This document shows, piece after piece, positions 9,371 through 18,445 of a stretch of 64,000 nucleotides of DNA. The DNA comes from Myxacorys almedinensis A (GTDB lineage Bacteria; Cyanobacteriota; Cyanobacteriia; Leptolyngbyales; Leptolyngbyaceae). Position 1 is the first letter of the stretch; each line of letters begins with the position of its first letter. Made by a program: the position numbers and the translations under genes. Where the stretch lies: positions 162,009 through 226,008 of the forward strand of contig NZ_WVIE01000005.1 of the NCBI RefSeq assembly GCF_010091945.1, in the 5' to 3' direction. The notes below the pieces were generated by a model. That model ran no database searches. It saw nothing but the letters and a program-made list of their open reading frames with translations, and was not told where the DNA came from.

Positions 9371-11368
9371 TTAACGACCCAGCAGCTTATCGCGCAGATG
9401 CTTGATTTTGTCCCGATACTTCGCGGCGTCCTCAAACTCCATCTTCTTTGCTGCCTCTTTCATCTGAGCTTCTAGCTGAGTAATCAGAGTTGGAATATTT
9501 TCCAGAGGAATATCGCTCGCGTGTTCATAAACCTGGTCAAGCTCTTGGGCATTTAACCGACGAGAAACATCTAAAAAAGACAAGATTGAATTACTTGATC
9601 GCTTGATAATCGGGGTTGGCACAATGCCGTGCTTCTTGTTGTACGCCATCTGAATCACTCGGCGGCGCTCAGTTGCATCGATCGCTTTCGCCATGCTGTC
9701 GGTGTAGTTGTCGGCGTAGAGAATGGCTTTGCCTTCGATATGGCGTGCTGCCCGCCCGATGGTTTGAATCAGCGATCGCTCTGCCCGCAAAAATCCTTCT
9801 TTATCGGCATCCAAAATCGCCACCAGCGACACTTCGGGCAAATCTAGCCCTTCTCGCAGCAAGTTTACGCCAACCAACACGTCGAAAATGCCTTCGCGCA
9901 AATCTTGTAGAATTTCGATCCGTTCAATGGAGGTAATTTCGGAGTGCAAATATCGAACTCGAACCCCGCGCTCTTGAAAATACTCGGTCAAATCTTCTGC
10001 CATCCGCTTGGTTAGCGTGGTGATCAACGTCCGTTCGTGTTTTGCGACGCGCTCTTGAATTTCGTGCAGCAGATCATCAACTTGCCCACTCGTCGGGCGC
10101 ACAAACACTTCTGGATCAAGAACACCCGTCGGGCGGATCACTTGCTCGGCAATTCGATCTTCAGAGATTTCAAGCTCCCAATTTCCAGGGGTTGCCGACA
10201 CAAATACACATTGGTTCACCTTGTTCCAAAACTCCTCTGCTTTGAGGGGGCGGTTGTCTGCGGCACTCGGCAGGCGAAACCCGTGTTCGATCAAGACATT
10301 TTTTCGAGACTGGTCGCCGTTGTACATCGCTCGAATCTGAGGCAGGGTGACGTGAGATTCGTCAATCACCAGCAGCCAATCTTTTGGAAAATAGTCGATC
10401 AAACATTCGGGGGACTCTCCGGCTGACCGCCCGGCTAGGTGACGAGAATAGTTTTCGACGCCGTTGCAAAATCCGACTTCTCGGAGCACTTCTAAGTCAT
10501 ACCGTGTTCGTTGTTCTAACCGTTGGGCTTCTAGTAATTTTCCGTTGGTTTCTAGTTCGACCAGGCGTTGCTTTAGCTCTAGCTCGATCGCATCACAAGC
10601 CGATTGCAGCCGATCTTCTGGAGTGACAAAGTGACGAGCCGGATAGACATTCACAGCCTCCATACTTTGCAATGTTGCGCCTGTGACGGGATCAACATAT
10701 CGAATGGCATCAATTTCATCACCAAAGAATTCCACTCGGATGATGCGATCTTCGTAGGCAGGTCCAATTTCTAAGACATCGCCCTTGACGCGAAACTTAC
10801 CGCGACCTAAATCTAAGTCGTTGCGGGAATATTGCACTGATGCCAGGTCGCGAAGAATCTGACGCTGATTGACTTCTTCTCCCACCCGCAGGGGAATCGA
10901 CGCATTCAAATATTCCGACGGAATGCCCAACCCGTAAATGCAGCTAATCGATGCGACCACAATCACATCGTTGCGCTCGAACAGCGATCGCGTTGCGGAG
11001 TGCCGCAGCATATCAATTTCTTCGTTGATCGACGCGGTTTTCTCGATGTAGGTATCGCTCACCGGAACGTAGGCTTCAGGCTGATAGTAGTCGTAATAGC
11101 TGATGAAATATTCCACCGCATTATCTGGAAAAAACTCTCGTAACTCGTTGCACAGTTGAGCCGCGAGGGTTTTGTTGTGGGCTAACAGCAGCGTCGGTTT
11201 ACTAACGTTATCAATCACCCGCGCGATCGTATGGGTTTTTCCGGTTCCGGTGGCACCCAGCAGGGTTTGGTAGCGGTTGCCAGCGTTGAGCGATTGGGTC
11301 AGGGCTGCGATCGCGGTTGGCTGATCGCCCATCGGGGTAAACGGCGCTTGAATATTGAAGTCTGCCAT
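9371..11368 (-). CDS. uvrB: Excinuclease ABC subunit B
   Basis: This is the DNA-damage-verifying helicase-like subunit of nucleotide excision repair, working with UvrA and UvrC. At 665 residues it is full length. It shows Walker A GATGTGKT near residue 40, the DNA-wedging beta-hairpin region with [14 protein letters not shown], helicase motif II DESH, motif [10 protein letters not shown], and the C-terminal UVR domain ([20 protein letters not shown]) that contacts UvrC. The 199 bp beyond its stop hold no credible gene. Confidence 0.97.
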   Translation of the reverse strand: MADFNIQAPFTPMGDQPTAIAALTQSLNAGNRYQTLLGATGTGKTHTIARVIDNVSKPTLLLAHNKTLAAQLCNELREFFPDNAVEYFISYYDYYQPEAYVPVSDTYIEKTASINEEIDMLRHSATRSLFERNDVIVVASISCIYGLGIPSEYLNASIPLRVGEEVNQRQILRDLASVQYSRNDLDLGRGKFRVKGDVLEIGPAYEDRIIRVEFFGDEIDAIRYVDPVTGATLQSMEAVNVYPARHFVTPEDRLQSACDAIELELKQRLVELETNGKLLEAQRLEQRTRYDLEVLREVGFCNGVENYSRHLAGRSAGESPECLIDYFPKDWLLVIDESHVTLPQIRAMYNGDQSRKNVLIEHGFRLPSAADNRPLKAEEFWNKVNQCVFVSATPGNWELEISEDRIAEQVIRPTGVLDPEVFVRPTSGQVDDLLHEIQERVAKHERTLITTLTKRMAEDLTEYFQERGVRVRYLHSEITSIERIEILQDLREGIFDVLVGVNLLREGLDLPEVSLVAILDADKEGFLRAERSLIQTIGRAARHIEGKAILYADNYTDSMAKAIDATERRRVIQMAYNKKHGIVPTPIIKRSSNSILSFLDVSRRLNAQELDQVYEHASDIPLENIPTLITQLEAQMKEAAKKMEFEDAAKYRDKIKHLRDKLLGR

Positions 11369-11725
11369 AGGGATGAAACAGAAGAGGTGAAGGGGCGATC
11401 GCCTTCTAGTGTAACGAGTTTCACGGGAAGCAGGAGGGGAGACAACTATCGATTTTGAGGGAGATTGCCGTACTAAATGGCGAACCGTTAAGCCCAGCCG
11501 AAGGGCTTGAGTTGGGCATCAGGCTGATCCCAGCACCGATTTTAGAACGGGCGCGTTTTAGAACAGATTGAGCGATCGCAACCTTTGGCAAAGGCAGCTT
11601 TTTGATCATCGCAAGTGATCATGGCAAGATACAGCGATCGCAAGCAGCACTAACTTTCATTCATCTTAGTGTTTCAGATTTCGCATTTCTAGCAATCATT
11701 TAGAAATTATCCAGCAATCACAGTT
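11369..11725. other. Intergenic region between uvrB and the histidine kinase gene
   Basis: This 357-bp stretch is upstream of uvrB and downstream of the kinase gene. It has several HIP1-type sites and two small inverted repeats: AAGCCC/GGGCTT around 11490-11510, and TGATCA repeats around 11603-11622. A 62-codon minus-strand open frame at 11421-11609 lacks family features and I do not accept it as a gene. No RNA family is recognised. Confidence 0.5.
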
Positions 11726-12850
11726 CTATTTTTGGAATTTACAAGGGATTGTCACCGTGAATGTGCTGCCAACGTTAACTTCACTATTTACGATGATGGT
11801 TCCTTGGTAAGCGCGGACGAGTTGATCTGCGATCGCAAGCCCCAATCCTGTGCCACCAATCGTGCCTACGTTAGAGCCTCGATAAAATGGCGTAAATAAC
11901 TCTGCGAGTTCGCTTTGAGGGATACCAATTCCTTGGTCTTGAATCCGAAACGCGATCGCACCAGAGTCATACTGCAACTCAAACCGAATTTCACCTTTAG
12001 ACGAATACTTGATGGCGTTAGACAGCAAATTGCTGAGAATATGCCGTAGCAGCGTAGGATCGAGAACGAGCGTTTGTGTCTCAAATACGTCATTTGCAGA
12101 GAAGCGGATCGTGATCTCGTGATCCAATTCTCTCAACTCATCGATCAGCACTCGACAAAACACCAAAAGATTTAACGCAACGGGACGAAATGAAATATCT
12201 CCCGATCGGCTCTGACAGAGCAAAGAGGAGTAATCGAGCAATTGCCCCATGCGCCGTACAGACGATCGCGCCCGATCTAAACATGTGAGTTTCTGCAACG
12301 ATCGCGACGAATAATCTTCTTGCTCTAATTCCTCGATCCAATCAAACGTCACCAAAAGGGTGCTCAACGGGGTGCGTAACTCATGGTCAACCGATCGCAT
12401 AAACTGAGTTTGCCGCCGCCGATGGGCAATTTCTTGATGCAGGGTTTCTTGCAGCGTTGTTTGCGTCTGTTTAGCGTGGGTTTGGGTTTGGTGATGAGAG
12501 AGAGCCGTTGCGATCGCAGCCCTCAAGGCTTCCGTCTCCCACGGGTTGGCAAGATACACCCTGTTCCATCGCTCCAGCACCGGGTCAGCCAAACGAAGTC
12601 CCTGAACGCCAAAGATCACAATCGGCAGGTTCATCTCTGCCCCGATTGCCTCTACTAGCCCCGGTTGAACAGATGCAGCAATTCGCGCATCCAGCATCAC
12701 AAGCTCAGGCTGCACCTGCCAAACCCTCTCGCGCAGGGCGCTCAAGCACGATGCGATCGCAACGTCATAGCCTAATCTGATCAGACGATGCTTTAGATCC
12801 AACTTAACCCATGGTTCTTGTGCAATCACCAAGATGCTGCTGATTATCAT
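11726..12850 (-). CDS. Histidine kinase with an N-terminal degenerate receiver domain
   Basis: ATG at 12850 gives MIISSILVIAQEPWV, which starts directly at the first receiver strand; an in-frame upstream start at 12874 would intrude into the divergent spacer. Residues about 5-115 fold like a receiver but lack the acidic pair (IAQEP) and the conserved lysine (YLANPWE), although LVMLD is present. The transmitter follows: HisKA with H156 in DHELRTPL, then HATPase_c with N-box NLLSNAIKYS, G1 DQGIGIP and G2 GGTGLGLAIA. No membrane segment is present, so it is cytosolic. It is divergent to the OmpR-type regulator at 12908, its likely partner. Confidence 0.88.
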   Translation of the reverse strand: MIISSILVIAQEPWVKLDLKHRLIRLGYDVAIASCLSALRERVWQVQPELVMLDARIAASVQPGLVEAIGAEMNLPIVIFGVQGLRLADPVLERWNRVYLANPWETEALRAAIATALSHHQTQTHAKQTQTTLQETLHQEIAHRRRQTQFMRSVDHELRTPLSTLLVTFDWIEELEQEDYSSRSLQKLTCLDRARSSVRRMGQLLDYSSLLCQSRSGDISFRPVALNLLVFCRVLIDELRELDHEITIRFSANDVFETQTLVLDPTLLRHILSNLLSNAIKYSSKGEIRFELQYDSGAIAFRIQDQGIGIPQSELAELFTPFYRGSNVGTIGGTGLGLAIADQLVRAYQGTIIVNSEVNVGSTFTVTIPCKFQK

Positions 12851-12907
12851 ATGATTTATCTCGCAGAGTCCCAACTTTTATGGGCAAGATCATACGCTAT
12901 TGCACGC
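12851..12907. promoter_or_regulatory. Divergent promoter region of the kinase/regulator pair
   Basis: Only 57 bp separate the chosen starts of the kinase (12850, minus) and the response regulator (12908, plus), so both promoters or a shared operator must lie here or overlap the 5' ends. I cannot assign -35/-10 boxes with confidence. Autoregulation by the OmpR-type protein is plausible but inferred. Confidence 0.45.
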
Positions 12908-14128
12908 ATGAGACTTTTATTTGTGGAAGATGATTCAGAATTTGCCGCACAACTGAGCGGCGCGCTGATGCAGCAGCACTATATTGTCGATATTGCCACA
13001 GATGGAGAAACCGCTTGGAGTCTGCTGCAAACCGTGCCCTATGATCTGATTTTGCTAGATCTGATGCTGCCAAAACTGAATGGCTTGGAGCTATGTCAGC
13101 GCATTCGCAGTCAAGGATCGTCTATGCCCATTTTGTTTCTCACCGCAAAAAACACGATCGATGACAAAGTTTTGGGTCTTGATGCCGGAGCAGACGACTA
13201 CCTAACAAAGCCGGTCGGGGTGCGAGAAGTGACAGCCCGCCTTCGAGCGTTGTTGCGTCGCCGCGCAGTGCCCATCGTTCCGGCTCTCACATGGGGGCTG
13301 TTGCAACTTGATCTCGGCTGCCACGAAGCCACTTATGGCGGCACCCCTCTTTCTCTGACGCCCAAAGAATATATGTTGCTAGAACTCTTGCTGCGGCGGG
13401 GAGATTGGGTGCACAAGCACGCGGCTATTTTAGAGCAGCTATGGGCATTTGATCGCGATCCGCCTAGTGAAGATGCGGTGCGATCGCACATTAAAGGGTT
13501 GCGTCGCAAACTCAAAGCGGTTGGTGCCGCCGATTTAATTGAAACCGTGTATGGCGTAGGCTATCGGCTAAATCCGATCTACCTAACGTCTTCTGTGCAG
13601 AACGAAGCGCTCCTGCGATCGCGTCCGTCGGATTCAATGGCGACAGACGATCGCGCAGATCAGAAACGACCCTGCATTGCCTCGAAAATTCTGGTCGTCG
13701 ATCGCAATGCCCCGCACCTTGAGTTGATTCAACACACGCTAGAACCTTTTGGGTTAGAAGTCGTATTATCAAATGATCCGATGACCCTTTGGCAAGCCTT
13801 AGATACTCACCGTCCTGATGTTTTGGTGTTGGGGGCGGATATGCCAGCGGTCGATCGGCTTACCCTATGCCGTGTGCTACGGAAAGACCTGCGCTGGAAC
13901 TGGCTGCCAACGCTGATTTTGACCTCTGAAACTGACCCAGAAACCATTCATCAGATTTTTGAGGCGGGCGCAGATGATTTTGCCCACCAGCCCATTGTGG
14001 CGTCGGAACTGGTGACCCGAATTCTTAACCGATTGGAACGGGTACGAATGATTTACAGTTCCTTCGAGATGAAGCAAAGCACTTGCAACAATCCTCATCA
14101 ACAAGCTGAGAAATTGGTTCTTGAATGA
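12908..14128 (+). CDS. OmpR-family response regulator with an extra C-terminal pseudo-receiver
   Basis: ATG at 12908 (MRLLFVEDDSEF) starts exactly at a receiver domain; an upstream in-frame start at 12818 would overlap the divergent kinase. Receiver 1 (1-115) is complete, with E7-D8-D9, phospho-acceptor D51 in LILLDLMLP and K101 in YLTKPVG. A winged-helix DNA-binding domain follows (about 125-223, LTPKEYMLLELLLRR...YGVGYRL). A second receiver-like domain (about 259-380) has G309 where the aspartate should be (VLVLGADMP) and Q361 where the lysine should be, so it cannot be phosphorylated in the usual way. The arrangement REC-wHTH-pseudoREC is uncommon. Confidence 0.88.
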   Translation: MRLLFVEDDSEFAAQLSGALMQQHYIVDIATDGETAWSLLQTVPYDLILLDLMLPKLNGLELCQRIRSQGSSMPILFLTAKNTIDDKVLGLDAGADDYLTKPVGVREVTARLRALLRRRAVPIVPALTWGLLQLDLGCHEATYGGTPLSLTPKEYMLLELLLRRGDWVHKHAAILEQLWAFDRDPPSEDAVRSHIKGLRRKLKAVGAADLIETVYGVGYRLNPIYLTSSVQNEALLRSRPSDSMATDDRADQKRPCIASKILVVDRNAPHLELIQHTLEPFGLEVVLSNDPMTLWQALDTHRPDVLVLGADMPAVDRLTLCRVLRKDLRWNWLPTLILTSETDPETIHQIFEAGADDFAHQPIVASELVTRILNRLERVRMIYSSFEMKQSTCNNPHQQAEKLVLE

Positions 14129-14294
14129 ATACTGCTCAACCGTTGGTTACTCACCAGAAGCACAATGGGTAATAAAAATCGGTAGCAGAATTACATTGTG
14201 TGTTTAAACTGTATCAAGAAGTACAAAGCCTTTTGGACTCGCTTTACTTATATTGATCAGCTTAATCAACAAATATTGATTAAAAGTTCTTGCG

Positions 14295-14750
14295 ATGAAT
14301 GCAGACACGCTAGCGGCAATAGACTCTACGGCTGAGACATTTCATATTTTATTAGTTGAAGCAAATGAAGATGATGCTAATTTGCTCCGTCGAGTTTTTT
14401 TTCGGGCAGGGCGAGACCTCTGGAACGTGGTGCAGGTTGAGCAACTCGAAGAAGCGATCGAGTTAGTGTTTGAGTCAAGCTGCTGCTTTAAGTTTGATGC
14501 CGTTCTGCTCGACCTCGATTTATCCGATTCTACTGGGCTGGCAACCCTAACTCGGTTTCGCGCCGAAATCCCCGACCTCCCGGTGATTATTTTGACCACC
14601 CTGGATGATGATGACCTTGCCGTGCGCGCTATTCAAGCAGGCGCTCAAGACTATTTACTCAAAGATGAAACGACGATTCGACAACTGATTGGCGCGATTC
14701 ATTATGCGATCGCCCGTCACAACGTTATTAATTTCTCAAAAAATAATTAA
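14295..14750 (+). CDS. Single-domain response regulator
   Basis: This 151-residue protein is almost only a receiver domain: ILLVEANEDD supplies the acidic residues, VLLDLDLSDSTG the phospho-acceptor, IILTTLDDDD the threonine strand and YLLKDE the lysine. It has no output domain, as in CheY-like or phosphorelay intermediates, and the SDSTGL signature is common among cyanobacterial stand-alone receivers. It lies 166 bp after the OmpR-type gene on the same strand and may act in the same pathway. This is inferred from position only. Confidence 0.88.
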   Translation: MNADTLAAIDSTAETFHILLVEANEDDANLLRRVFFRAGRDLWNVVQVEQLEEAIELVFESSCCFKFDAVLLDLDLSDSTGLATLTRFRAEIPDLPVIILTTLDDDDLAVRAIQAGAQDYLLKDETTIRQLIGAIHYAIARHNVINFSKNN

Positions 14751-14819
14751 TTGACTATCCGCACCGCTAATTAAATCGTAATTTCTAAAAGGTGGAGAAC
14801 TTGGGAATTTAGCACGCCG

Positions 14820-14846
14820 CCGTTTCAAACTCAGCTTTTGAAACGG
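14820..14846 (+). terminator. Hairpin downstream of the single-domain regulator
   Basis: CCGTTTCAAA (14820-14829) and TTTGAAACGG (14837-14846) form a perfect 10-bp stem with a 7-nt loop, 70 bp after the stop codon. Only a weak T-rich tail follows, so it may be a terminator or a transcript-stabilising hairpin. Confidence 0.45.
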
Positions 14847-15088
14847 TTCTTGCCTAGGTGCGATCGCAATTTTCCCCTCGGTTTGGTTCCCAAATCTACC
14901 AATTTTCTCCTCATCTTTTTCATATTTAGGACTTAACCTATTAAGGCAATGTGCTCAATTCCACTCATACCCTTTCACTCATACTGTATGGTTCGTAGTT
15001 TTCCCCTGTTCCCCAAAGCGCCTCGCCGCTCCCCTTGTATCTTCTACCGTTCTGCCAAAACTGTGCCCCCCGTTTTTGGAGAAGCCAG

Positions 15089-15460
15089 ATGAGAATACAA
15101 GATATTTATCACTTTTTTCAGTCCCCGCAGCCGGTTTTTCTAAACCAAGAACTAGCGGTGTGCTACATCGCAGAAGTTCTTGCTGAACATCAATCTTACG
15201 GAACCGAACTGATTCAGCACCTAGAAGCCCGATACCCAAAGTTTCGGCTTTCAGACACCGTATTGTGCGCCGCGCTTAAATTTTTAGAACGGGAAGAGAT
15301 GGTAACGTCTTACTGGAAAAAGGTAGAAGGGCGGGGGCGTCCACGCCGGATGTATGAGCTAAATACCGACAAGCGCCAGATGGCTCAAAACCTAGCTCAC
15401 CTGTGGCAACAATATGCTACAAAGCTGGAGGTAGGTCGCCAACCCGTCGAACAACACTAG
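15089..15460 (+). CDS. PadR-like winged-helix transcriptional regulator
   Basis: ATG at 15089 (MRIQDIYHFF) is preferred over an in-frame upstream start at 15035. The protein has about 123 residues. A winged-helix core spans roughly residues 25-95: AVCYIAEVLAEHQSYGTELIQHLE, then the recognition-helix region, then the wing VEGRGRPRRMYEL, the typical PadR beta-hairpin. A short helical tail follows for dimerisation. Ligand and targets are unknown. The flavoprotein gene downstream on the same strand could be a target, but 236 bp of repeat-rich spacer intervene. Confidence 0.75.
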   Translation: MRIQDIYHFFQSPQPVFLNQELAVCYIAEVLAEHQSYGTELIQHLEARYPKFRLSDTVLCAALKFLEREEMVTSYWKKVEGRGRPRRMYELNTDKRQMAQNLAHLWQQYATKLEVGRQPVEQH

Positions 15461-15481
15461 TGGTCTGTCACGTTTGAAATG
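15458..15481. repeat. Intergenic repeat overlapping a stop codon, copy 1
   Basis: The segment beginning TAGTGGTCTGTCA and ending TTGAAATG starts with the TAG stop of the PadR gene. A near-identical copy overlaps the next stop but one at 17287. The pair indicates a short dispersed repeat. Confidence 0.6.
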
Positions 15482-15495
15482 ATGAACTGGGAATT

Positions 15496-15543
15496 GATGA
15501 GTGGATGAGTGGATGAGTGGATGGGTGGATGAGTGGATGGGTC
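15496..15543. repeat. 8-nt tandem repeat
   Basis: About six imperfect copies of GATGAGTG lie in the spacer between the PadR and flavoprotein genes, followed by a C/T-rich tract rich in CCCTC (about 15545-15600). This is simple-sequence spacer. No other feature is seen in this 236-bp gap. Confidence 0.7.
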
Positions 15544-15696
15544 ATCTCCCTCCACCCTCTCACCCCTCTCCCCTCACCCCTCTCTCCTGCACCCCCCAAC
15601 CTCAAGCCTTCGTAAGAAGAAATCAAATTAGAATGAGGTCATGAGCCACACCAAAATCGGTCAGTCGGCTTTTTTGACTATGAATGGCACATCATC

Positions 15697-16701
15697 ATGA
15701 AGCTTTCTAAGAAGAATCTCGAAGGGCGGCTTGACCATGTTTACGATGCGATCGTCGTAGGTGGCGGGGCAGGAGGTCTATCTGCTGCCGTTTATCTACA
15801 GCGCTATCGTCTATCCTCCCTAGTCGTAGAAAAAGGACGGGGGCGATCGTTCTGGATGCAAGAGCTTCGCAACTATTTAGGATTGCCGCCCGAAACACCC
15901 GGAAGAACCCTCTTACAGCAAGGACAATCTCACCTCCAATCAGTGGGTGGAGATTACCTGTCCGGCTTTGTCGAAGCCGTTGAAGACGAAGGCGAGACCT
16001 TTGCTGTCACCGTCAAAATCGGCAAAACCGACCCGATTTACCCCGTCTTCCGCTCAAAATATCTCGTGTCTGCCAGTGGCATTATCGATCATCTGCCGCA
16101 ACTCGAAGATCAGCAAAACGTGTTTGACTACGCAGGCTACAATCTGCACGTCTGCATGATTTGCGATGGCTACGACATGGCAGACCAAAAATGCGGGTTG
16201 TTCGTCAACTCTGAAGCGGCAATTCATACTGCCTTTGTCTTAAATTGGTTTACGCCTTACATCACCGTATTTACCCAAGGGCTATGCGAAGTTGGGCAGG
16301 ACATGCGAGACAAACTCAAGGCGCACGGCTATCCCCTGATCGAAACGCCGTTAAAGCGATTTGTCGGACAAAACCACCACATGAGCGGGGTTGAACTCAC
16401 AGACGGAACCACCGTAGACTTAGAGACGGGTCTCATCTCAATGGGTTCGCATTATTACAACCAATACCTGAAAGGGCTTGACCTAGACTGGAAAGGTGGC
16501 AATTTAGTCACAGACGGCATGTGCCGCACCTCTCACCCGCGAATTTTTGCCCTAGGCGACCTCAAAGAAGGTCTAAATCAAGTTTCAATTGCGGTTGCAG
16601 ATGGTACATTGGCTGCAACCGCAATTTGGCGAGATATTCGGCGATCGGCTCCTCCCCGGTTGTGGGAAGAACACGTCTCTCTCGCCCAACACCAAACTTA
16701 G
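15697..16701 (+). CDS. Thioredoxin-reductase-like flavoprotein with a CxxC centre and no clear NADPH motif
   Basis: The N-terminal FAD-binding motif is VGGGAGGLSAAVYLQRY, and the redox pair is C153-MI-C156 in CMICDGY, as in thioredoxin reductases. The C-terminal FAD motif is FALGDLKEGLNQVSIAV. The second nucleotide-binding region, normally GGGDSA followed by an HRR-type motif, reads CGLFVNSEAAIH and has no arginine pair. NADPH use is therefore doubtful. This resembles cyanobacterial thioredoxin-reductase relatives (DDOR or ferredoxin/flavin-dependent types) that do not bind NADPH. Its 334 residues are family-typical. Electron donor and disulfide partner are unknown. Confidence 0.85.
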   Translation: MKLSKKNLEGRLDHVYDAIVVGGGAGGLSAAVYLQRYRLSSLVVEKGRGRSFWMQELRNYLGLPPETPGRTLLQQGQSHLQSVGGDYLSGFVEAVEDEGETFAVTVKIGKTDPIYPVFRSKYLVSASGIIDHLPQLEDQQNVFDYAGYNLHVCMICDGYDMADQKCGLFVNSEAAIHTAFVLNWFTPYITVFTQGLCEVGQDMRDKLKAHGYPLIETPLKRFVGQNHHMSGVELTDGTTVDLETGLISMGSHYYNQYLKGLDLDWKGGNLVTDGMCRTSHPRIFALGDLKEGLNQVSIAVADGTLAATAIWRDIRRSAPPRLWEEHVSLAQHQT

Positions 16702-16734
16702 ATAAACCCCCTTAGATAACGGAGTAACTCAATC

Positions 16735-17289
16735 GTGACTGACACCCCCCGTCTGCAAGAATTTCAGGCTGAAGTTGTGCGTCTGCAAGAAGAATTGCAA
16801 ATGCGCGATCAGCTAGTGCAACAACTGTCTCAAGAATTGTTCCGCTTGGTGAAAGGCAACGTCAATACAACGGCGGCGGCGGTTCCTAGCCAGCATGAAC
16901 CCTCAGAACGGCACCTCGACGAGATGCGGGCACTGCGCGAGCAACTCCACGGGATCGAAGAGCAAGTAACGTTTTATCAAGGGCAGATCGAAGATCGAAC
17001 TGTCGAGGTTCGCGACCTTAAACAATCGGTTGAAGAACTAACTGAGCGTTCGAGAATGCTGGAGCAAGTGGTGCAAGAACTACCGAAGATTTATCGGCAG
17101 AAGTTTGCGGAGCGGATGGCACCGGTGAAAGAAAAGGTGGCCATGATTCAGCGCGAAAACCGCCAGCTTCATGCAGAGCTACAGAGTGTGAGCTACCGTC
17201 TAGCTGTGAAAAATCGTCGGGCGTCGGATTTAGATTTACCCAGTTTTGCACGGGGTGATTTGTCGCTGCCTAGTTTTGGCAATGCCTAG
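16735..17289 (+). CDS. Coiled-coil protein of unknown function
   Basis: The GTG start at 16735 gives MTDTPRLQEFQAEVVRLQEE; no good ATG is available before the domain. Of 184 residues, about 1-50 and 65-150 are heptad-rich (VVRLQEELQMRDQLVQQLSQ; RALREQLHGIEEQV; SVEELTERSRMLEQVVQE), forming a long coiled coil. The tail contains a repeated short motif (DLPSFARGDLSLPSF). It lies 33 bp after the flavoprotein gene and may be cotranscribed. I recognise the pattern as cyanobacterial but no function. A structural or scaffold role is only inference. Confidence 0.7.
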   Translation: MTDTPRLQEFQAEVVRLQEELQMRDQLVQQLSQELFRLVKGNVNTTAAAVPSQHEPSERHLDEMRALREQLHGIEEQVTFYQGQIEDRTVEVRDLKQSVEELTERSRMLEQVVQELPKIYRQKFAERMAPVKEKVAMIQRENRQLHAELQSVSYRLAVKNRRASDLDLPSFARGDLSLPSFGNA

Positions 17290-17310
17290 TGGTCTGTCAA
17301 GATTGAAATG
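17287..17310. repeat. Intergenic repeat overlapping a stop codon, copy 2
   Basis: The sequence starts TAGTGGTCTGTCA and ends TTGAAATG, differing from the 15458 copy at about two positions. Again its first three bases are the stop codon of the preceding gene. A C/T-rich tract (about 17340-17372) follows, as after copy 1. Confidence 0.6.
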
Positions 17311-17518
17311 GGGGGACTAGGAGGAGAGGAGGAGCCTCGTAATCGGAACCCTCCACCCCTCTACCCCTCCACTCAACGTTGACACTCTACTAGAGCGGTT
17401 TGGCAAATAGCGCAATTAGTCAGGGCAATAATCGCGCTGGTCGAGAGAAGAAGCAAAGGCTCACGATTTGTTAACCTATCTTAAGAAACGATAGTTTGAC
17501 CTCTTGATTTAGTCTCTT

Positions 17519-18172
17519 ATGTTGCTTCGCCCTGATCAACGCCACAAACTCGATAGTTCTGACGATCAACAGTTTTACGATGATCCGCGCTTTGTCACCC
17601 ATGTGGATGAAGGATTTATCCAAAGATTGACCGATCTATATCGCAATTCTCTCTCTCCCAATACTCGGATCTTTGACATGATGAGTAGCTGGGTGTCTCA
17701 TCTGCCCGATGAGATGGAATTTGAGCATGTCGAAGGGCATGGCATGAATGAAGCAGAACTTGCCAAGAATCCTCGATTGGATCATTACTTTGTGCAAAAT
17801 CTGAACGAGAACCCGAAGTTTCCCCTCAACGATCAGTCGTTTGATGCTGTGTTAAACACGGTGTCAATCCAGTATTTGCAGTATCCCGAAGCGATTTTCG
17901 CAGAGATTTATCGGGTTTTGAAACCGGGAGGAATTGCGATCGCGAGTTTCTCCAATCGGATGTTTTATCAAAAAGCGATCGCAGCATGGCGAGACAATAC
18001 CGAAGCAGGGCGGGTTGAATTGGTCAAAACTTATTTCAACTCGGTTCCCGGATTTTCTGAACCGAAAGTGATTCAGCATCAGTCTCAAGTTCCTAGTTTC
18101 ATGCAAATGCTGGGCATGGGAGGAGGCGACCCGTTTTACGCTGTGATTGGGACTCGCGCAAACACGCAGTGA
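17519..18172 (+). CDS. SAM-dependent methyltransferase domain protein
   Basis: The 217-residue protein carries the second half of a class I methyltransferase fold: FDMMSSWVSHLP in the motif I position, FDAVLNTVSIQYLQYPEAIF, and EIYRVLKPGGIAIASFSNRM, the typical post-motif strand. The glycine-rich motif I is poor (no GxGxG), so the SAM site is divergent. The N-terminal region (FYDDPRFVTHVDEGFIQRLTDLY) is shared by cyanobacterial and algal homologues I recall. No substrate is known. It is an isolated gene with an AT-rich promoter region at 17440-17518. Confidence 0.75.
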   Translation: MLLRPDQRHKLDSSDDQQFYDDPRFVTHVDEGFIQRLTDLYRNSLSPNTRIFDMMSSWVSHLPDEMEFEHVEGHGMNEAELAKNPRLDHYFVQNLNENPKFPLNDQSFDAVLNTVSIQYLQYPEAIFAEIYRVLKPGGIAIASFSNRMFYQKAIAAWRDNTEAGRVELVKTYFNSVPGFSEPKVIQHQSQVPSFMQMLGMGGGDPFYAVIGTRANTQ

Positions 18173-18252
18173 CCGCTATAATCACTACCCAGTCATTTCA
18201 CTAGATTGAGGAAAGATACTGATGAATTCCAGTGAAAAATCAATTTAGTATT

Positions 18253-18426
18253 ATGCCTCAATCTAACGGCATGACGGACACACAAAATGACAGAGACATA
18301 GACGACTTTATCGACAAGATTCATTGCGGAGATTGCTTAACTATACTGAGTTCAATGCCAAGTCAATCCATTGATTTAGTTGCGGCTTCTCCTCCTTAGG
18401 CAAAGAAAAGGAATCGCATAAAACCT
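18253..18426 (+). pseudogene. N-terminal remnant of a site-specific DNA methyltransferase
   Basis: The frame from ATG 18253 reads, after a variable head, DKIHCGDCLTILSSMPSQSI and DLVAASPP, then TAG at 18397-18399. HxGD-CLxxL...IDLVxxSPPY is the start of N6-adenine/N4-cytosine DNA methyltransferases with the catalytic (D/S)PPY. The stop falls exactly where the tyrosine codon TAT/TAC should be, and the frame beyond reads AKKRNRIKP before another stop, with no further homology. The gene is thus cut off at its catalytic motif and inactive. Confidence 0.7.
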
Positions 18427-18445
18427 TAAAGATTAAAGATTTTTT

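Noticed and set aside
9208..9405. Small + strand frame between the propeller gene and uvrB
   Set aside because: It runs into the uvrB 3' end, has no ribosome site that I can see, and no family pattern.
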